Of a stretch of 64,000 bases of DNA, positions 26,201 through 36,038 are shown one piece after another. Position numbers and translations under genes: made by a program. The DNA is from an uncultured Eubacterium sp. (lineage in GTDB: Bacteria > Bacillota > Clostridia > Lachnospirales > Lachnospiraceae): contig CAMEVC010000002.1 of assembly GCA_945939115.1 (NCBI GenBank), positions 154,134-218,133 on the forward strand, read 5' to 3'. The notes beneath the pieces are model-generated. The model worked only from the letters and a program-made list of their open reading frames with translations, had not been told where the DNA came from and did not search any database. How positions within the stretch are numbered: the stretch's first letter is position 1; every line of letters begins with the position of its first letter.

Positions 26201-28066
26201 TTAATGCTCATTCGGGTGATAAGTTGGAACCACTTTCTTAAGCAGCTCTCTTATATCACCACTCTCTTCATAAGCCTCTTCTTTCAGCTTTTCAAGATTA
26301 TCAAAGAAATTCTCCTTGTCAAACTCAATCGGTTTTCCTATATGAATCAGCTTATTATCTGTCTCCTGAAGTCCTTCCTCCTTCATAAGAAGCTCCTCAT
26401 AAAGCTTCTCACCCGGACGGAGTCCTGTATATTTAATTTCCATGTCCACACCAAGTGTGTAGCCTGACAATCGTATAAGATTCTTAGCCAGATCATCAAT
26501 CTTAACCGGTTCTCCCATGTCAAGTATGAATATCTCTCCTCCCTTGGCATAAGCCCCTGCCTGAAGGACGAGTGACACTGCCTCCGGTATCGTCATGAAA
26601 TATCTTATGATATTAGGGTCCGTAACTGTGACAGGCCCTCCAGCCTCTATCTGCCTCTTAAACAGCGGAATAACTGAACCGTTACTTCCCAGGACATTGC
26701 CAAATCTTACCGCAACAAAATCTGTGTCAGAAATCTCATTATACGACTGGACTATCATCTCACATATACGCTTTGTAGCACCCATAACATTAGTTGGATT
26801 AACCGCTTTATCTGTACTTATCATAACGAATTTCTTGACACCGTATTTATCAGCCATCTTCGCTACATTCCATGTTCCAACAACATTATTCTTAACTGCC
26901 TCATCAGGACTCACTTCCATAAGGGGAACGTGCTTATGTGCCGCTGCATGATATACAATATCCGGCTTATACTTAGCAAATACACTCTCCAGCCTCGTAG
27001 TATTCCTTATCGAACCGATAAGTGTTACAACATCTGCGTCCGGATAATTAATCTTTAATTCCTGCTGAATATCATATGCGTTATTCTCATATATATCAAA
27101 TATGATAAGCTGCTTTGGCTTATGGCTCACAAGCTGTCTGCAAAGCTCCGAACCGATAGAACCACCTCCGCCTGTTACCATTATTACCTTGTCCTTGACA
27201 TAACCCATAATGGAATCAATATCAACCTTAATAGGATCTCTTCCAAGAAGGTCAAGAACATCAACATTACGGATAGAATTGATATTAATCTCGCCATCCA
27301 CCATCTGATATACACCCGGAAGAATCTTAAGTGTACAATCGGTTTCTTTGCATATATTAAGAATGTCCTTTTTTACTGCATTTGAAGCTGAGGGAATTGC
27401 AAATATAATCTCATCAATATCATACAGCTTTGCAGCATCCTTAATCTTGTCCCTTGTTCCGACAACCTTAACTCCACGAATATATTTACCTACTTTGCGT
27501 CTGTCATCATCAATGATACATGCGATATTAGAATTAGCAAGATAACTTGAATTCTGAATTTCTCGCATTATTACATTAGTTGCCTCTCCGGCTCCAATAA
27601 TCATGACGTTGTTAGATGTCTTAATATTTCTGTATTTATTAAGCACTGTACGCACCATTCTGTACATAAATCTGCTGGCACATATAGCAATAATAAGATA
27701 AATAGCTGCATTAAAGTAGCAGCTTCTCGGAAGCATACATCCAAGTATCTTGTTACTCAGGTAATGTACCAACTCTACTGTAATGCAGGCTTCTGCAATC
27801 CTGTATACCTCAGCAATGCTGGCATACTGCCACAAGCTGTGATACAGCCTGAACATCCAGAATATCACAAGCGACATTAAAGTGTACGGAATTATAAAAT
27901 CAACATAATTATCTATATACTGCGGTTCAATAGTTACCACACCTACATCAAATCTCATAATAAGAGACAGATATACGCAGGTATTAAGAAGAATTGTATC
28001 TGTTATAAACAGAAAAAATCTTCTTACCAGTAACTGCATCCTGTCTTTCTTTGTATCACCCATCAT
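26201..28066 (-). CDS. Membrane-bound nucleotide-sugar 4,6-dehydratase, CapD/PglF/WbpM family
   Basis: 621 residues. Four N-terminal membrane segments (about 15-135) are followed by a CoA-binding-like domain (about 150-280) and an extended SDR domain with VTGGGGSIGSEL at 297-308. The catalytic region TDKAVNPTNVMGATKR has Met-428 where classical SDRs have Tyr, with Lys-432, as normal for this family. It converts UDP-GlcNAc to a UDP-4-keto-6-deoxy sugar. The aminotransferase encoded at 29884 could then aminate C4, and the phosphoglycosyl transferase between them could load the sugar on undecaprenyl phosphate. Confidence 0.92.
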   Translation of the reverse strand: MMGDTKKDRMQLLVRRFFLFITDTILLNTCVYLSLIMRFDVGVVTIEPQYIDNYVDFIIPYTLMSLVIFWMFRLYHSLWQYASIAEVYRIAEACITVELVHYLSNKILGCMLPRSCYFNAAIYLIIAICASRFMYRMVRTVLNKYRNIKTSNNVMIIGAGEATNVIMREIQNSSYLANSNIACIIDDDRRKVGKYIRGVKVVGTRDKIKDAAKLYDIDEIIFAIPSASNAVKKDILNICKETDCTLKILPGVYQMVDGEININSIRNVDVLDLLGRDPIKVDIDSIMGYVKDKVIMVTGGGGSIGSELCRQLVSHKPKQLIIFDIYENNAYDIQQELKINYPDADVVTLIGSIRNTTRLESVFAKYKPDIVYHAAAHKHVPLMEVSPDEAVKNNVVGTWNVAKMADKYGVKKFVMISTDKAVNPTNVMGATKRICEMIVQSYNEISDTDFVAVRFGNVLGSNGSVIPLFKRQIEAGGPVTVTDPNIIRYFMTIPEAVSLVLQAGAYAKGGEIFILDMGEPVKIDDLAKNLIRLSGYTLGVDMEIKYTGLRPGEKLYEELLMKEEGLQETDNKLIHIGKPIEFDKENFFDNLEKLKEEAYEESGDIRELLKKVVPTYHPNEH

Positions 28067-28074
28067 AAGTTCCT

Positions 28075-29121
28075 CTATTCCTTAGCAGGTTTTTTCACTG
28101 CCAACCCACATACTGTACCAATTCCATAAGAAATATGCAACAGGAAAAATAAAAAAGGAAGCAAAATGCATGTTATATTGCGTTTCTTACCGGCTCCAAT
28201 AACCGCAACAATCGCCATAACTATGGCAAGAAGCCAGTATGCACCCCACATAAGTCCTGTTATTCCATAAACTATGCGTGACAATAATGATTTCACTGCA
28301 AAAATCTTACACCCTATACTTGCAGCCGTTGTCACTATAACTGCCACAACAAATGCCCACGGAACAAAATGATATAGAGAAAGGCATTGCGGACATACCT
28401 TGCTCGTCTTTCCAATCCAGTATCCATTGGCATATTTCTGCTTAAGCATCTTAGGCAGTGAATTCCTTGTATGCTGATATGATATTATATCCGGACAGAA
28501 TCTGAGCTTATACCCCGCCTTTCTCATCCTGTAATGAATCTCATTATCCTCTGTTCTTGTAAGTGCCTCATTATAATGTCCGATTTTTTCAAAGACCTCT
28601 CTTCTGTAAGCCGCATGAAATAGTGACTTCATATATATCTTATCATCTGATGCCCCATTACCATTACGATATGGCGCAATACTTGAGCCAAACATTGAAC
28701 TTTCAGCCAGAAGAAGAGTGTCCTTCCAGGCAGTTTCCTCATCAACTATATTGGGTCTCTGTCCGCCTACTATCATCTCTCCCTGCTCCAGAATCTCCAC
28801 ATTCTTTCTCACGAAATCCTGCGGAATATGGGCATGGGCATCCACTCTGATGACAGCATCTCCCTTATAGTTATCAAGCAGTACATTCCAACCGCAGGGA
28901 AGTGTCTTCTTGGGGTTGTCCAGAACTCTGATATCTGCCGCTCCCATAGTGTTTTCCCTTGCAAACTTTTCCATGACAAGTCTGGTATTATCTGTAGATG
29001 CGGAATCCACAAGGATAACCTCCATGCTGTCATGGTCATAATCCTGCATGCTTATATCATTAAGGATTTCCCCTATTGTATTTTCTTCATTGTATGCAAT
29101 AACGGCAATTGTAATAAACAT
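28075..29121 (-). CDS. Family 2 glycosyltransferase (ExoA-like) with C-terminal membrane segments
   Basis: 348 residues. The GT-A domain includes FITIAVIAYNEENTIGEIL at the N terminus, VILVDSASTDNT near 34-45, VIRVDAHAHIP (DxD-like, about 93-103) and TRTEDNEIHYRMRKAGY. Three hydrophobic segments follow from about 240 to the end. This layout fits ExoA-type transferases that elongate lipid-linked glycans at the inner membrane face. Its ATG comes one base after the stop codon of the phosphoglycosyl transferase gene. Confidence 0.87.
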   Translation of the reverse strand: MFITIAVIAYNEENTIGEILNDISMQDYDHDSMEVILVDSASTDNTRLVMEKFARENTMGAADIRVLDNPKKTLPCGWNVLLDNYKGDAVIRVDAHAHIPQDFVRKNVEILEQGEMIVGGQRPNIVDEETAWKDTLLLAESSMFGSSIAPYRNGNGASDDKIYMKSLFHAAYRREVFEKIGHYNEALTRTEDNEIHYRMRKAGYKLRFCPDIISYQHTRNSLPKMLKQKYANGYWIGKTSKVCPQCLSLYHFVPWAFVVAVIVTTAASIGCKIFAVKSLLSRIVYGITGLMWGAYWLLAIVMAIVAVIGAGKKRNITCILLPFLFFLLHISYGIGTVCGLAVKKPAKE

Positions 29122-29122
29122 T

Positions 29123-29848
29123 TTATACCTGCTTCTTAATAGTCATTTTATCACTGTCAATCACTGAAACAAATGTATCCCAGAGTACACTGGCATCCGA
29201 CTTCAGCCCAAAATGCTTCATGCTCTCAAGATTATACTTCATCTTTGCCGGAAGTACCTCATTAATATATATTCTGTCAGTACTCTTCTCGTCTGTAGCC
29301 TCACCGAGAAGCTTGTCCTCATCCTTGTAAGCAATACTTGTCCTTGATGTAAGCCCTGCCGGAAGAAGAAGAGTTGCATACATCTCTGGTGTATACTTCT
29401 TAACATACTTGGGTACTTCCGGTCTTGTTCCGATTAGAGTCATCTCTCCGGCAAGAATGTTGAACAACTGTGGGAATTCATCCATTCTGTATTTTCTTAA
29501 AAATGTTCCAACCCTCGTAATTCTTACATCATTATCTACAGTGACAGCAGAACCCAGCCTGCTTGCGTTATCTACCATCGTCCTGAACTTATATATCCTG
29601 AATATCCTTCCATACTGTGTCACCCTCGCCTGCCTGAAAAATACCGGTCCCGGTGAATCCAGCTTTATTGCAAGCGCAATCACTCCCATGGGAATTATAA
29701 GCACTGCAAGCATTATACTGCTCACAATCACATCAAACACTCGCTTAACCTTGAGCCACGTTCTGTGCTTCATAAGTATATTGTAATATTTTCTTACTTC
29801 CCTGGTTCTCATCTCATCCGGAAGAAGATGCCATGGTCTTAGTTCCAT
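29123..29848 (-). CDS. Undecaprenyl-phosphate sugar phosphotransferase (bacterial sugar transferase)
   Basis: 241-residue monotopic phosphoglycosyl transferase. After a re-entrant hydrophobic segment (about 35-62) come SPGPVFFRQ, YKFRTM and RKYRMDEFPQLFNIL, whose Asp-Glu pair is catalytic, then the GTRPEVP motif. It transfers a sugar-1-phosphate from a UDP-sugar to undecaprenyl phosphate and so starts the repeat unit. The dehydratase and aminotransferase neighbours suggest a UDP-4-amino-4,6-dideoxy-HexNAc donor, as in the PglC pathway. The long region after the PGT core is not recognised. Confidence 0.9.
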   Translation of the reverse strand: MELRPWHLLPDEMRTREVRKYYNILMKHRTWLKVKRVFDVIVSSIMLAVLIIPMGVIALAIKLDSPGPVFFRQARVTQYGRIFRIYKFRTMVDNASRLGSAVTVDNDVRITRVGTFLRKYRMDEFPQLFNILAGEMTLIGTRPEVPKYVKKYTPEMYATLLLPAGLTSRTSIAYKDEDKLLGEATDEKSTDRIYINEVLPAKMKYNLESMKHFGLKSDASVLWDTFVSVIDSDKMTIKKQV

Positions 29849-29883
29849 CGTATACCCATTCCTCTCATAACCTTAAGTCTGTA

Positions 29884-31074
29884 CTATCTTAAACTGTTAA
29901 ACTGGCTTATAACATACTCCACCTGCTCATCTGTGAGAAGAGTATGCAGTGGAAGTGTTATTTCATTGTGATACATATCATAGGAATTAGGAAAATCCTT
30001 AATATCAAATCCCAGGTTCTTATATGCTGTATGCATTGGAAGCGGCTTATAATGCACATTCGTTGCCACTCCTGCCTCTGCCATCTTAGTAATCAGCTCA
30101 TTCCTGTCCTCCTCACCTCTGCCAATGAGTCTTACAAGAAAAAGATGCCCGCTGGATGTGTATTTATCCGTATAATGCGGCATTATATCAATGTCATCAG
30201 CTCTGATGCCCTCTGTGTACCTTCCGATAATATCCTTTCTCCTCTTAAGAAGTTCCGGATATCTTGCAAGCTGTACCAGACCAATAGAAGCCATGATATC
30301 TGTCATGTTACATTTGTAATATGTTCCCTTAATGTCGTACTCCCATGCACCAAGCCTGGTCTTAGCCAACGCATCCTTAGACTGTCCGTGAAGCGAGTAA
30401 AGCATAATCTTCTTATAGATATCCTCATCATCAACCCCCGGAAGCTCTCTCCATGTGAGTGCGCCTCCCTCAGCAGTTGTAAGATTCTTCACAGCATGGA
30501 ATGAAAAGCTTGTAAAATCAGCCTTCATACCACTCATAACTCCACCCTCACTGGCGCCGAAGCCATGAGCAGAATCAGCAAGTATCGCAACTCTTCCAAG
30601 TGCCTCCTGCAACTCAGACTCTGCTTTGAAAATGTGTTTTTTACTCTCCACTATGGCTCTTATCCTGTCATAATCAACCATAACTCCACCGATGTCAACC
30701 GGAATAACAGCTTTGGTGTGCTCATTGATTGCTGCATCTAAGGCGTCATAATCAAGCTGATATGTTCCCTTACCAACATCAATCAGCACAAGCTTTGCCC
30801 CGACATGGCAGACCACACTCGCAGATGCGGTATAAGTGTATGCCGGAACTATAACCTCATCTCCCGGACCTATATCCAGAAGCCTTAACGCAGTCTCTAA
30901 ACATGCGGTAGCAGAATTAAGGCAGGCTGCTCTCTTAGAACCGCAGAATGCTGCAATCTCTCTCTCGAATTCCTTAGTCCTCGGCCCGGTAGTAATCCAT
31001 CCTGACCTTAACGCCTCTGCAACCGCCTGAATCTCTTCTTCTGTTATATCTGGTGGTGAAAATGAAATATTCAT
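29884..31074 (-). CDS. PLP-dependent sugar 4-aminotransferase, DegT/PglE-like
   Basis: 396 residues of the DegT family. GPRTKEFE and SATACLETALRLL near the N terminus, then VIVPAYTYTASA, and the PLP lysine in FHAVKNLTTAEGGAL (K196). Members aminate UDP-4-keto sugars made by CapD/PglF-type dehydratases, and such a gene is in the same operon. The start is the ATG with GGAGG seven bases upstream; another ATG 24 bases further up lacks a good site. No PglD-like N-acetyltransferase is in this block. Confidence 0.87.
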   Translation of the reverse strand: MNISFSPPDITEEEIQAVAEALRSGWITTGPRTKEFEREIAAFCGSKRAACLNSATACLETALRLLDIGPGDEVIVPAYTYTASASVVCHVGAKLVLIDVGKGTYQLDYDALDAAINEHTKAVIPVDIGGVMVDYDRIRAIVESKKHIFKAESELQEALGRVAILADSAHGFGASEGGVMSGMKADFTSFSFHAVKNLTTAEGGALTWRELPGVDDEDIYKKIMLYSLHGQSKDALAKTRLGAWEYDIKGTYYKCNMTDIMASIGLVQLARYPELLKRRKDIIGRYTEGIRADDIDIMPHYTDKYTSSGHLFLVRLIGRGEEDRNELITKMAEAGVATNVHYKPLPMHTAYKNLGFDIKDFPNSYDMYHNEITLPLHTLLTDEQVEYVISQFNSLR

Positions 31075-31153
31075 CTGTATTCCTCCATTCTGCGTCATGT
31101 GCGCCTCTGTACCCTGTCAAAACATTTGCTGTGTATTAACTCAGCCCTATGGT

Positions 31154-32503
31154 TTATGGTGTTACCGTTGGAACCTGCACCTGTGTTGTTGTCTCCTGTG
31201 TGCCCCCTTTAATCATATCAGGAAATGCATAAGTCAAATCCCCTGATGTGTTAGCAATAGAAATTGTATAACTAACTGTATTATATCCATTCTGTGAAAG
31301 TGTAATCGTCTTCTTACCCGATGACTTCTCAAATGAGCATGGAACTGTGCCAATATATTCACTGTTTACATACAGAGTTGCTCCAACCGGAGCTGTTACT
31401 GACACTTTATACCCTTCAGTATAGTCTGCCGCTTTCGTTGTGCTTGACGAACCTGACGCTGTCATATCGATAACCTTAGTTACATATGGCGAATTCACGT
31501 TAATTACTTCAGAATATTCCTGATAATGATTAGCTACCAATTTAATTCTGTGTGTTCCATATGTAAGCGAAACAGGCGACGAATAATCAACCTCTGTTCC
31601 ATCAATGCTCATAATTGCATTAGCGGGAGTCACAGAGAAATTAACAGCGCCCATCTTAACCGGGTCTGTCTGTATCTCTGAAAAATCCACTATAGTTGTC
31701 TCATCCTTGGCAATAGTAACTGTCTTAGTTGCAGACAGATTCCCATTGCGTATATTTACTGAAAATGTTCCCTCCGGGGCAGTAATCATCATATCTGCAG
31801 TAACCCCAAAAAGCTGCCTGTTTCCTATGCTTACATAGCCCCCTTTAAGAGCATCAATACCTGTAAACTTAAGATATCCATGCCCGGCTGTGACATCAAT
31901 AGAATATACCTTCTCTCCGATTCCCCTGATAGTGAGCTTATCCTGGTCAACCAGCTGTGCAATATTAAGTCTGGTGTCCCCCGACTTAACAACCGTAAAA
32001 CTCTCATATACCATATTAGACGCGCCTATGCTTATCTTGCGTGAACTCTCATCTACAGTAATACCAGAGACATCGTATCTCGCCCATGCATTACTGTTCC
32101 CATATATCTTGGCAGCTTTGCCGGCTTTGTCGACATAAACATCATATATTCCACCCATATCCATTGTCGATGCAGCTTTAATTTTTCCGTAGGAGTCCTG
32201 AATATCCGTGCCACCCGAATAAGGCACCTCATACTCTGTCCCGTCCTTAATATCCACAAAATGCATCTTAAGGCCACTGGTATCTCTTAAAGTAAGTATT
32301 CCTGTAAGCGTCGGAGTCTCTCCATCTCCCTTAATATCCGTAGACACACTCGGAGCCGGAGTAATGCTGTTTCCGGGAACAAGTGCGTTGCTATTCTTTT
32401 TCTTAGAAGATGTACAGGCTGTCTGACTTACCACAAGTATCACAAGCATGATAACACTTATAAAGTGACTTAATCTGTCAGCCCTCTTGTATCTGTATTT
32501 CAT
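31154..32503 (-). CDS. PEGA-domain lipoprotein
   Basis: 449 residues. A signal peptide with lipobox SQTAC near residues 26-30 predicts a membrane-anchored extracellular protein. A low-complexity linker follows, then a beta-rich middle. Two PEGA repeats are visible: IMSIDGTEVDYSSPVSLTYG (about 300-340) and ATLYVNSEYIGTVPCSFEKS (about 380-415). The C terminus ends in a Thr-rich tail. PEGA modules are thought to bind or organise surface glycans. It lies between the CotS-like gene and the aminotransferase. A TTG two codons upstream is in frame, but the ATG has AGGA at the right spacing. Confidence 0.82.
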   Translation of the reverse strand: MKYRYKRADRLSHFISVIMLVILVVSQTACTSSKKKNSNALVPGNSITPAPSVSTDIKGDGETPTLTGILTLRDTSGLKMHFVDIKDGTEYEVPYSGGTDIQDSYGKIKAASTMDMGGIYDVYVDKAGKAAKIYGNSNAWARYDVSGITVDESSRKISIGASNMVYESFTVVKSGDTRLNIAQLVDQDKLTIRGIGEKVYSIDVTAGHGYLKFTGIDALKGGYVSIGNRQLFGVTADMMITAPEGTFSVNIRNGNLSATKTVTIAKDETTIVDFSEIQTDPVKMGAVNFSVTPANAIMSIDGTEVDYSSPVSLTYGTHRIKLVANHYQEYSEVINVNSPYVTKVIDMTASGSSSTTKAADYTEGYKVSVTAPVGATLYVNSEYIGTVPCSFEKSSGKKTITLSQNGYNTVSYTISIANTSGDLTYAFPDMIKGGTQETTTQVQVPTVTP

Positions 32504-32560
32504 AAACAATCCTCACAAAACTGTTATCTTCAAATAATTCCTTCGTATCTTCCGATTTTA

Positions 32561-33706
32561 TCACACGCCACACATTTTATCAATTAATTCTCGTCTCCCC
32601 TGATTCTGCCTGATTACGAGCTTTAACTTATCAATATTCTTTGCAGGAACCCATGCCTTTCCGGCATTGTAATACTGATTTATTATCTTCCAGAACTTTT
32701 CAGGAAAACGAAGCAGCGCCACAAGCATATCAAGGTCATCATCGCATATTGGTCTTAGTTTATCATATTCATCAACCATCCTGTATGCTACATCCACATT
32801 CCAGTCATGTTTTTCCATTACCTTTCTGAGGAACTGATACAGGTCTGCTATCTGACAGTCATTGTGACACCTCTCGAAATTCGTTACCGCAGTCTCATTA
32901 TTCTCAGCATTTAAAAATACATTGTGATAATTAAAACTTCCATGCACCAGTTCACAGCTAAGCTTAGCTCTCATAAACCTGTCGTCAAATCTTTGGCTGC
33001 TGATATATTCAGTTGCCTCCTTTGCCTCCCTATAGAAGTCATCCATGGCGCCAAGTGCAATCTGCTCAAATTCATTTTTTTTCTTTTTTCCCCTCATATA
33101 ATTAGCTGCTTTCTTAAGCTCTTTCGTGTGTTTTTCAAGATTTTCCCTGACTCCGGCATCTCTTCCAAATCTGACACTGGTCTTCTCCATACTGATTTCA
33201 GGCTTCTTCTCTATTCTGCTTTCACTGGCTTTCAGCTCCACCTCTTCATTGTCCTCATCCTGAGCTAATGCCATACACTCCCAGCTTCTTTCCGGCTCTT
33301 TATTAAACTCCTGCGCTGCAACCTTCACACCTCTGGCAGACACTACATTTAAACTGATATGCAGTCTGGCTAATGTCCGCACCGTTTCTACAATATCGTC
33401 CACCGATTTCACATCGCATTCACGTCCGCCAAACCACCGCTTCATAACATACTTTCTGCCATCGTCTCCCTCTGTAAAAAGACTGCCCTCCTCATTTCTT
33501 ATGTATGTATCAACATTGTTAAATCCTGCATCCCTCACTGCATTTGTAACTGCTTCATCCCGAAGATAGAAGGTGTCATTTCTTGTACACTCAAGAAACA
33601 GCCTGCACCCGGAGGATGTAAAAAGAATTACTCCTCCTCTTCCCTTTGCCATCCTTTTTATCTGCATATCATATAATTTAAGACATTCTAAAGATTTGTC
33701 ATTCAT
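32561..33706 (-). CDS. CotS-like aminoglycoside-phosphotransferase-fold protein with altered catalytic residues
   Basis: 381 residues. The C-terminal lobe has LVHGSFNYHNVFL (254-266), equivalent to the HGDxxxxN catalytic loop of CotS/APH kinases, but with Ser in place of the catalytic Asp. The following DFD-like metal site reads TNFERC, with Asn in place of Asp. An inserted acidic and basic stretch (about 147-215) is not in the core family. CotS proteins belong to clostridial and bacillar spore coats, but this gene heads a glycan operon. A pseudokinase or adaptor role is inferred. Confidence 0.72.
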   Translation of the reverse strand: MNDKSLECLKLYDMQIKRMAKGRGGVILFTSSGCRLFLECTRNDTFYLRDEAVTNAVRDAGFNNVDTYIRNEEGSLFTEGDDGRKYVMKRWFGGRECDVKSVDDIVETVRTLARLHISLNVVSARGVKVAAQEFNKEPERSWECMALAQDEDNEEVELKASESRIEKKPEISMEKTSVRFGRDAGVRENLEKHTKELKKAANYMRGKKKKNEFEQIALGAMDDFYREAKEATEYISSQRFDDRFMRAKLSCELVHGSFNYHNVFLNAENNETAVTNFERCHNDCQIADLYQFLRKVMEKHDWNVDVAYRMVDEYDKLRPICDDDLDMLVALLRFPEKFWKIINQYYNAGKAWVPAKNIDKLKLVIRQNQGRRELIDKMCGV

Positions 33707-33863
33707 ATAAAACCCCCATTTCTGCGTATATTCCTAATACTGCCCGCAACATACGCCTGCCTTATCTTATGAACCCCTTCTAAGCTATATTCCTCGAAAA
33801 TATGTTGTCTTCATACAAATGTGGCTGCTTAACGGATATGCATGCTTATAAAAATGTTATGAC

Positions 33864-33893
33864 TTGCCGAAAATGGATATTATAGCTTATAAT
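33864..33893 (+). promoter_or_regulatory. Probable promoter of the CCA-adding enzyme gene
   Basis: TTGCCG (33864-33869) and a perfect TATAAT (33888-33893) with an 18-bp spacer stand 35 bases before the start codon. The rest of the gap 33707-33863 shows nothing clear. Confidence 0.6.
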
Positions 33894-33927
33894 GACAGCA
33901 ATCAGGACAAGATAAGGAGAGATGACA

Positions 33928-35181
33928 ATGCCTGCTAATTACCATATTGACATACCTAAAGACGTCAGGAAAATAATAAACACAATAGAAGAACATGGTC
34001 TGCAGGCTTACGCCGTTGGCGGATGTATCAGAGACAGCATTCTTGGACGAACACCGGATGATTGGGATATTACCACTTCTGCCCTTCCGGCTCAGGTAAA
34101 ATCTTTCTTTAAGAGAACAATAGATACAGGTATTGCCCATGGAACTGTAACAGTCATGATTGACAAGACAGGCTATGAGGTTACAACATACAGGATTGAC
34201 GGAGAGTATGAAGATGGCAGACATCCCAAGTCTGTAGAATTCTCTGTAAGACTTGTGGACGACCTGTGCCGGCGTGATTTCACAATTAATGCAATGGCTT
34301 ACAATGATACAGACGGATTTGTTGATGAATTCAATGGATTAGATGATTTGAACGCCGGAATTATCCGGTGTGTCGGCGACCCTGAACAGCGTTTTACAGA
34401 GGATGCCCTTCGTATGATGCGCGCCATCCGTTTTTCCGCACAGTTAGGTTTTACAATACATTCTGACACATGGAACGCTGTAAGAAAGCTGGCGCCAACT
34501 ATCAGCAGAATAAGTATGGAACGCATTCATGTAGAATTAGGAAAGACACTTATGTCGTCCAATCCTGACTATGTTTCCCAGTACTCAGAAGCCGGACTTT
34601 TTGAGCCCATCCTTCCTGTGATTGACAATGCTCTTAAAAGCCGCTACAGCCGTAAGATTCTTGCCACACTGCGTCAGGTACCGGATAACATTTATTTAAG
34701 ATACGCAGCATTATTTTCTACTTCCTCTAAGGAAGAAACCTCCCGCACTCTGCGCGACCTGAAATTAGATAACAAAACTATTGACACCGTTTCTAAACTT
34801 GTGGAACTTTCCAAGATAGATATAGAGGAGACCGAGCCGGCAGTAAGAACTGCCTTAAACCACTATGGAAGAGATTTTCTTCCGCTTTGGAGTGAGCTTA
34901 TGATGGCTGGTGTACATGCTTCGGAAGAGATAACCGGAATAAGCAATCCCGGCAAAACCAGACATCTTCTGACCCTCGCACGTCTTGCAAAGGACATCTT
35001 AGAACGCGGAGACTGTTTCACTATTAAAGACCTTGACATATCCGGTAATGACCTCATTGAATATGGTCTTTCCGGACATGAAATCGGTGAAACACTTAAA
35101 GCATTGCTGGATGTGGTTATTGAGAATCCGAAACTTAATGATAAGGCGACCCTGATTGCATTGATTGAACATATTAAATAA
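33928..35181 (+). CDS. cca: CCA tRNA nucleotidyltransferase
   Basis: 417 residues. The class II nucleotidyltransferase head has GGCIRDSILGRTPDDWDITT at 31-50 with the two metal-binding aspartates (D45, D47), and RRDFTINAMAY near 102-112. Lower motifs FTEDALRMMRAIRFSAQLG follow. It adds or repairs the 3' CCA of tRNAs. Of two adjacent ATGs, the second is eight bases from AAGGAG and is preferred. Its last eight bases overlap the end of the convergent transporter gene. Confidence 0.9.
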   Translation: MPANYHIDIPKDVRKIINTIEEHGLQAYAVGGCIRDSILGRTPDDWDITTSALPAQVKSFFKRTIDTGIAHGTVTVMIDKTGYEVTTYRIDGEYEDGRHPKSVEFSVRLVDDLCRRDFTINAMAYNDTDGFVDEFNGLDDLNAGIIRCVGDPEQRFTEDALRMMRAIRFSAQLGFTIHSDTWNAVRKLAPTISRISMERIHVELGKTLMSSNPDYVSQYSEAGLFEPILPVIDNALKSRYSRKILATLRQVPDNIYLRYAALFSTSSKEETSRTLRDLKLDNKTIDTVSKLVELSKIDIEETEPAVRTALNHYGRDFLPLWSELMMAGVHASEEITGISNPGKTRHLLTLARLAKDILERGDCFTIKDLDISGNDLIEYGLSGHEIGETLKALLDVVIENPKLNDKATLIALIEHIK

Positions 35182-36037
35182 CCATTCCCGCAATAACCAT
35201 GAGCATTCCTATAACCTTAACAGGGCTTATTTCCTCGGCGTACAGTACCATACCAAGCACTGTCGCCGTCACCGGCTCAATAGATGCAATGACTGCGGCC
35301 TTGGAGTTATCAACTCTCGTAAGCCCATGAGTATACAGCAAATATGCAGCCACAGTACATAACATTCCAAGTCCAACAGATACTATGCTCATTCCCGGAG
35401 TGCTGACAGCAATATCCCACACTTTCTTAACATCTGCCAAACATGCTGTCGCAATAGTTGCCACAACAAAGGTATAGCATGTTATTGTCAGTGAATGATA
35501 TCCTTTCTGCAGAGCATATCTGCTGAATATTGAATATAATGCATAACCGAATCCGGCTCCTAGTCCATATAGTATTCCCTGAACTGTCACCTGATTATCT
35601 CCGGATAATACTCCTGTAACAAGAACGCATCCTGCAAAAGTCATTACAATCGCAACAAACTTTTTTATGTTTAATGCTTCCCCAAAAAGCATAGCCGACA
35701 ATATCATTACAATCGCCGGTGCAGTATATAACAAAACTGCTGCCACAGACAACGAAGTTGTTATGACAGCTTTAAAATAACAGTAATTAAAAAATGTTAT
35801 ACTTGCTACGCCGGTTCCTATAAAACACCACAAATCCTTTATATGAATTCTTAACATATCTCTATGGAAGAACAGCAGATAAACAAGCAGAGCCACCGCT
35901 GTCACTACTGCCCTTAAAAAAACAATATCCATAGATGCTATTCCTGCAGTATTAAGGTATCTTACAAAAGGTCCAAGACTTCCCCACAGAATACCAGCCA
36001 GCAGAATATATAACACATAAATTTTCTTAGTATGCAT
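35174..36037 (-). CDS. EamA/DMT-family permease
   Basis: 287 residues with about ten hydrophobic segments in two similar halves, the usual EamA architecture (ILWGSLGPFVRYL near the N terminus, SIEPVTATVLGMVLYAEEIS in the second half). It is a drug/metabolite-type transporter with unknown substrate. The start chosen is the ATG one base after the proS stop codon; longer readings inside proS are unlikely. It is transcribed with proS. Confidence 0.85.
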   Translation of the reverse strand: MHTKKIYVLYILLAGILWGSLGPFVRYLNTAGIASMDIVFLRAVVTAVALLVYLLFFHRDMLRIHIKDLWCFIGTGVASITFFNYCYFKAVITTSLSVAAVLLYTAPAIVMILSAMLFGEALNIKKFVAIVMTFAGCVLVTGVLSGDNQVTVQGILYGLGAGFGYALYSIFSRYALQKGYHSLTITCYTFVVATIATACLADVKKVWDIAVSTPGMSIVSVGLGMLCTVAAYLLYTHGLTRVDNSKAAVIASIEPVTATVLGMVLYAEEISPVKVIGMLMVIAGMVI

Positions 36038-36038
36038 A

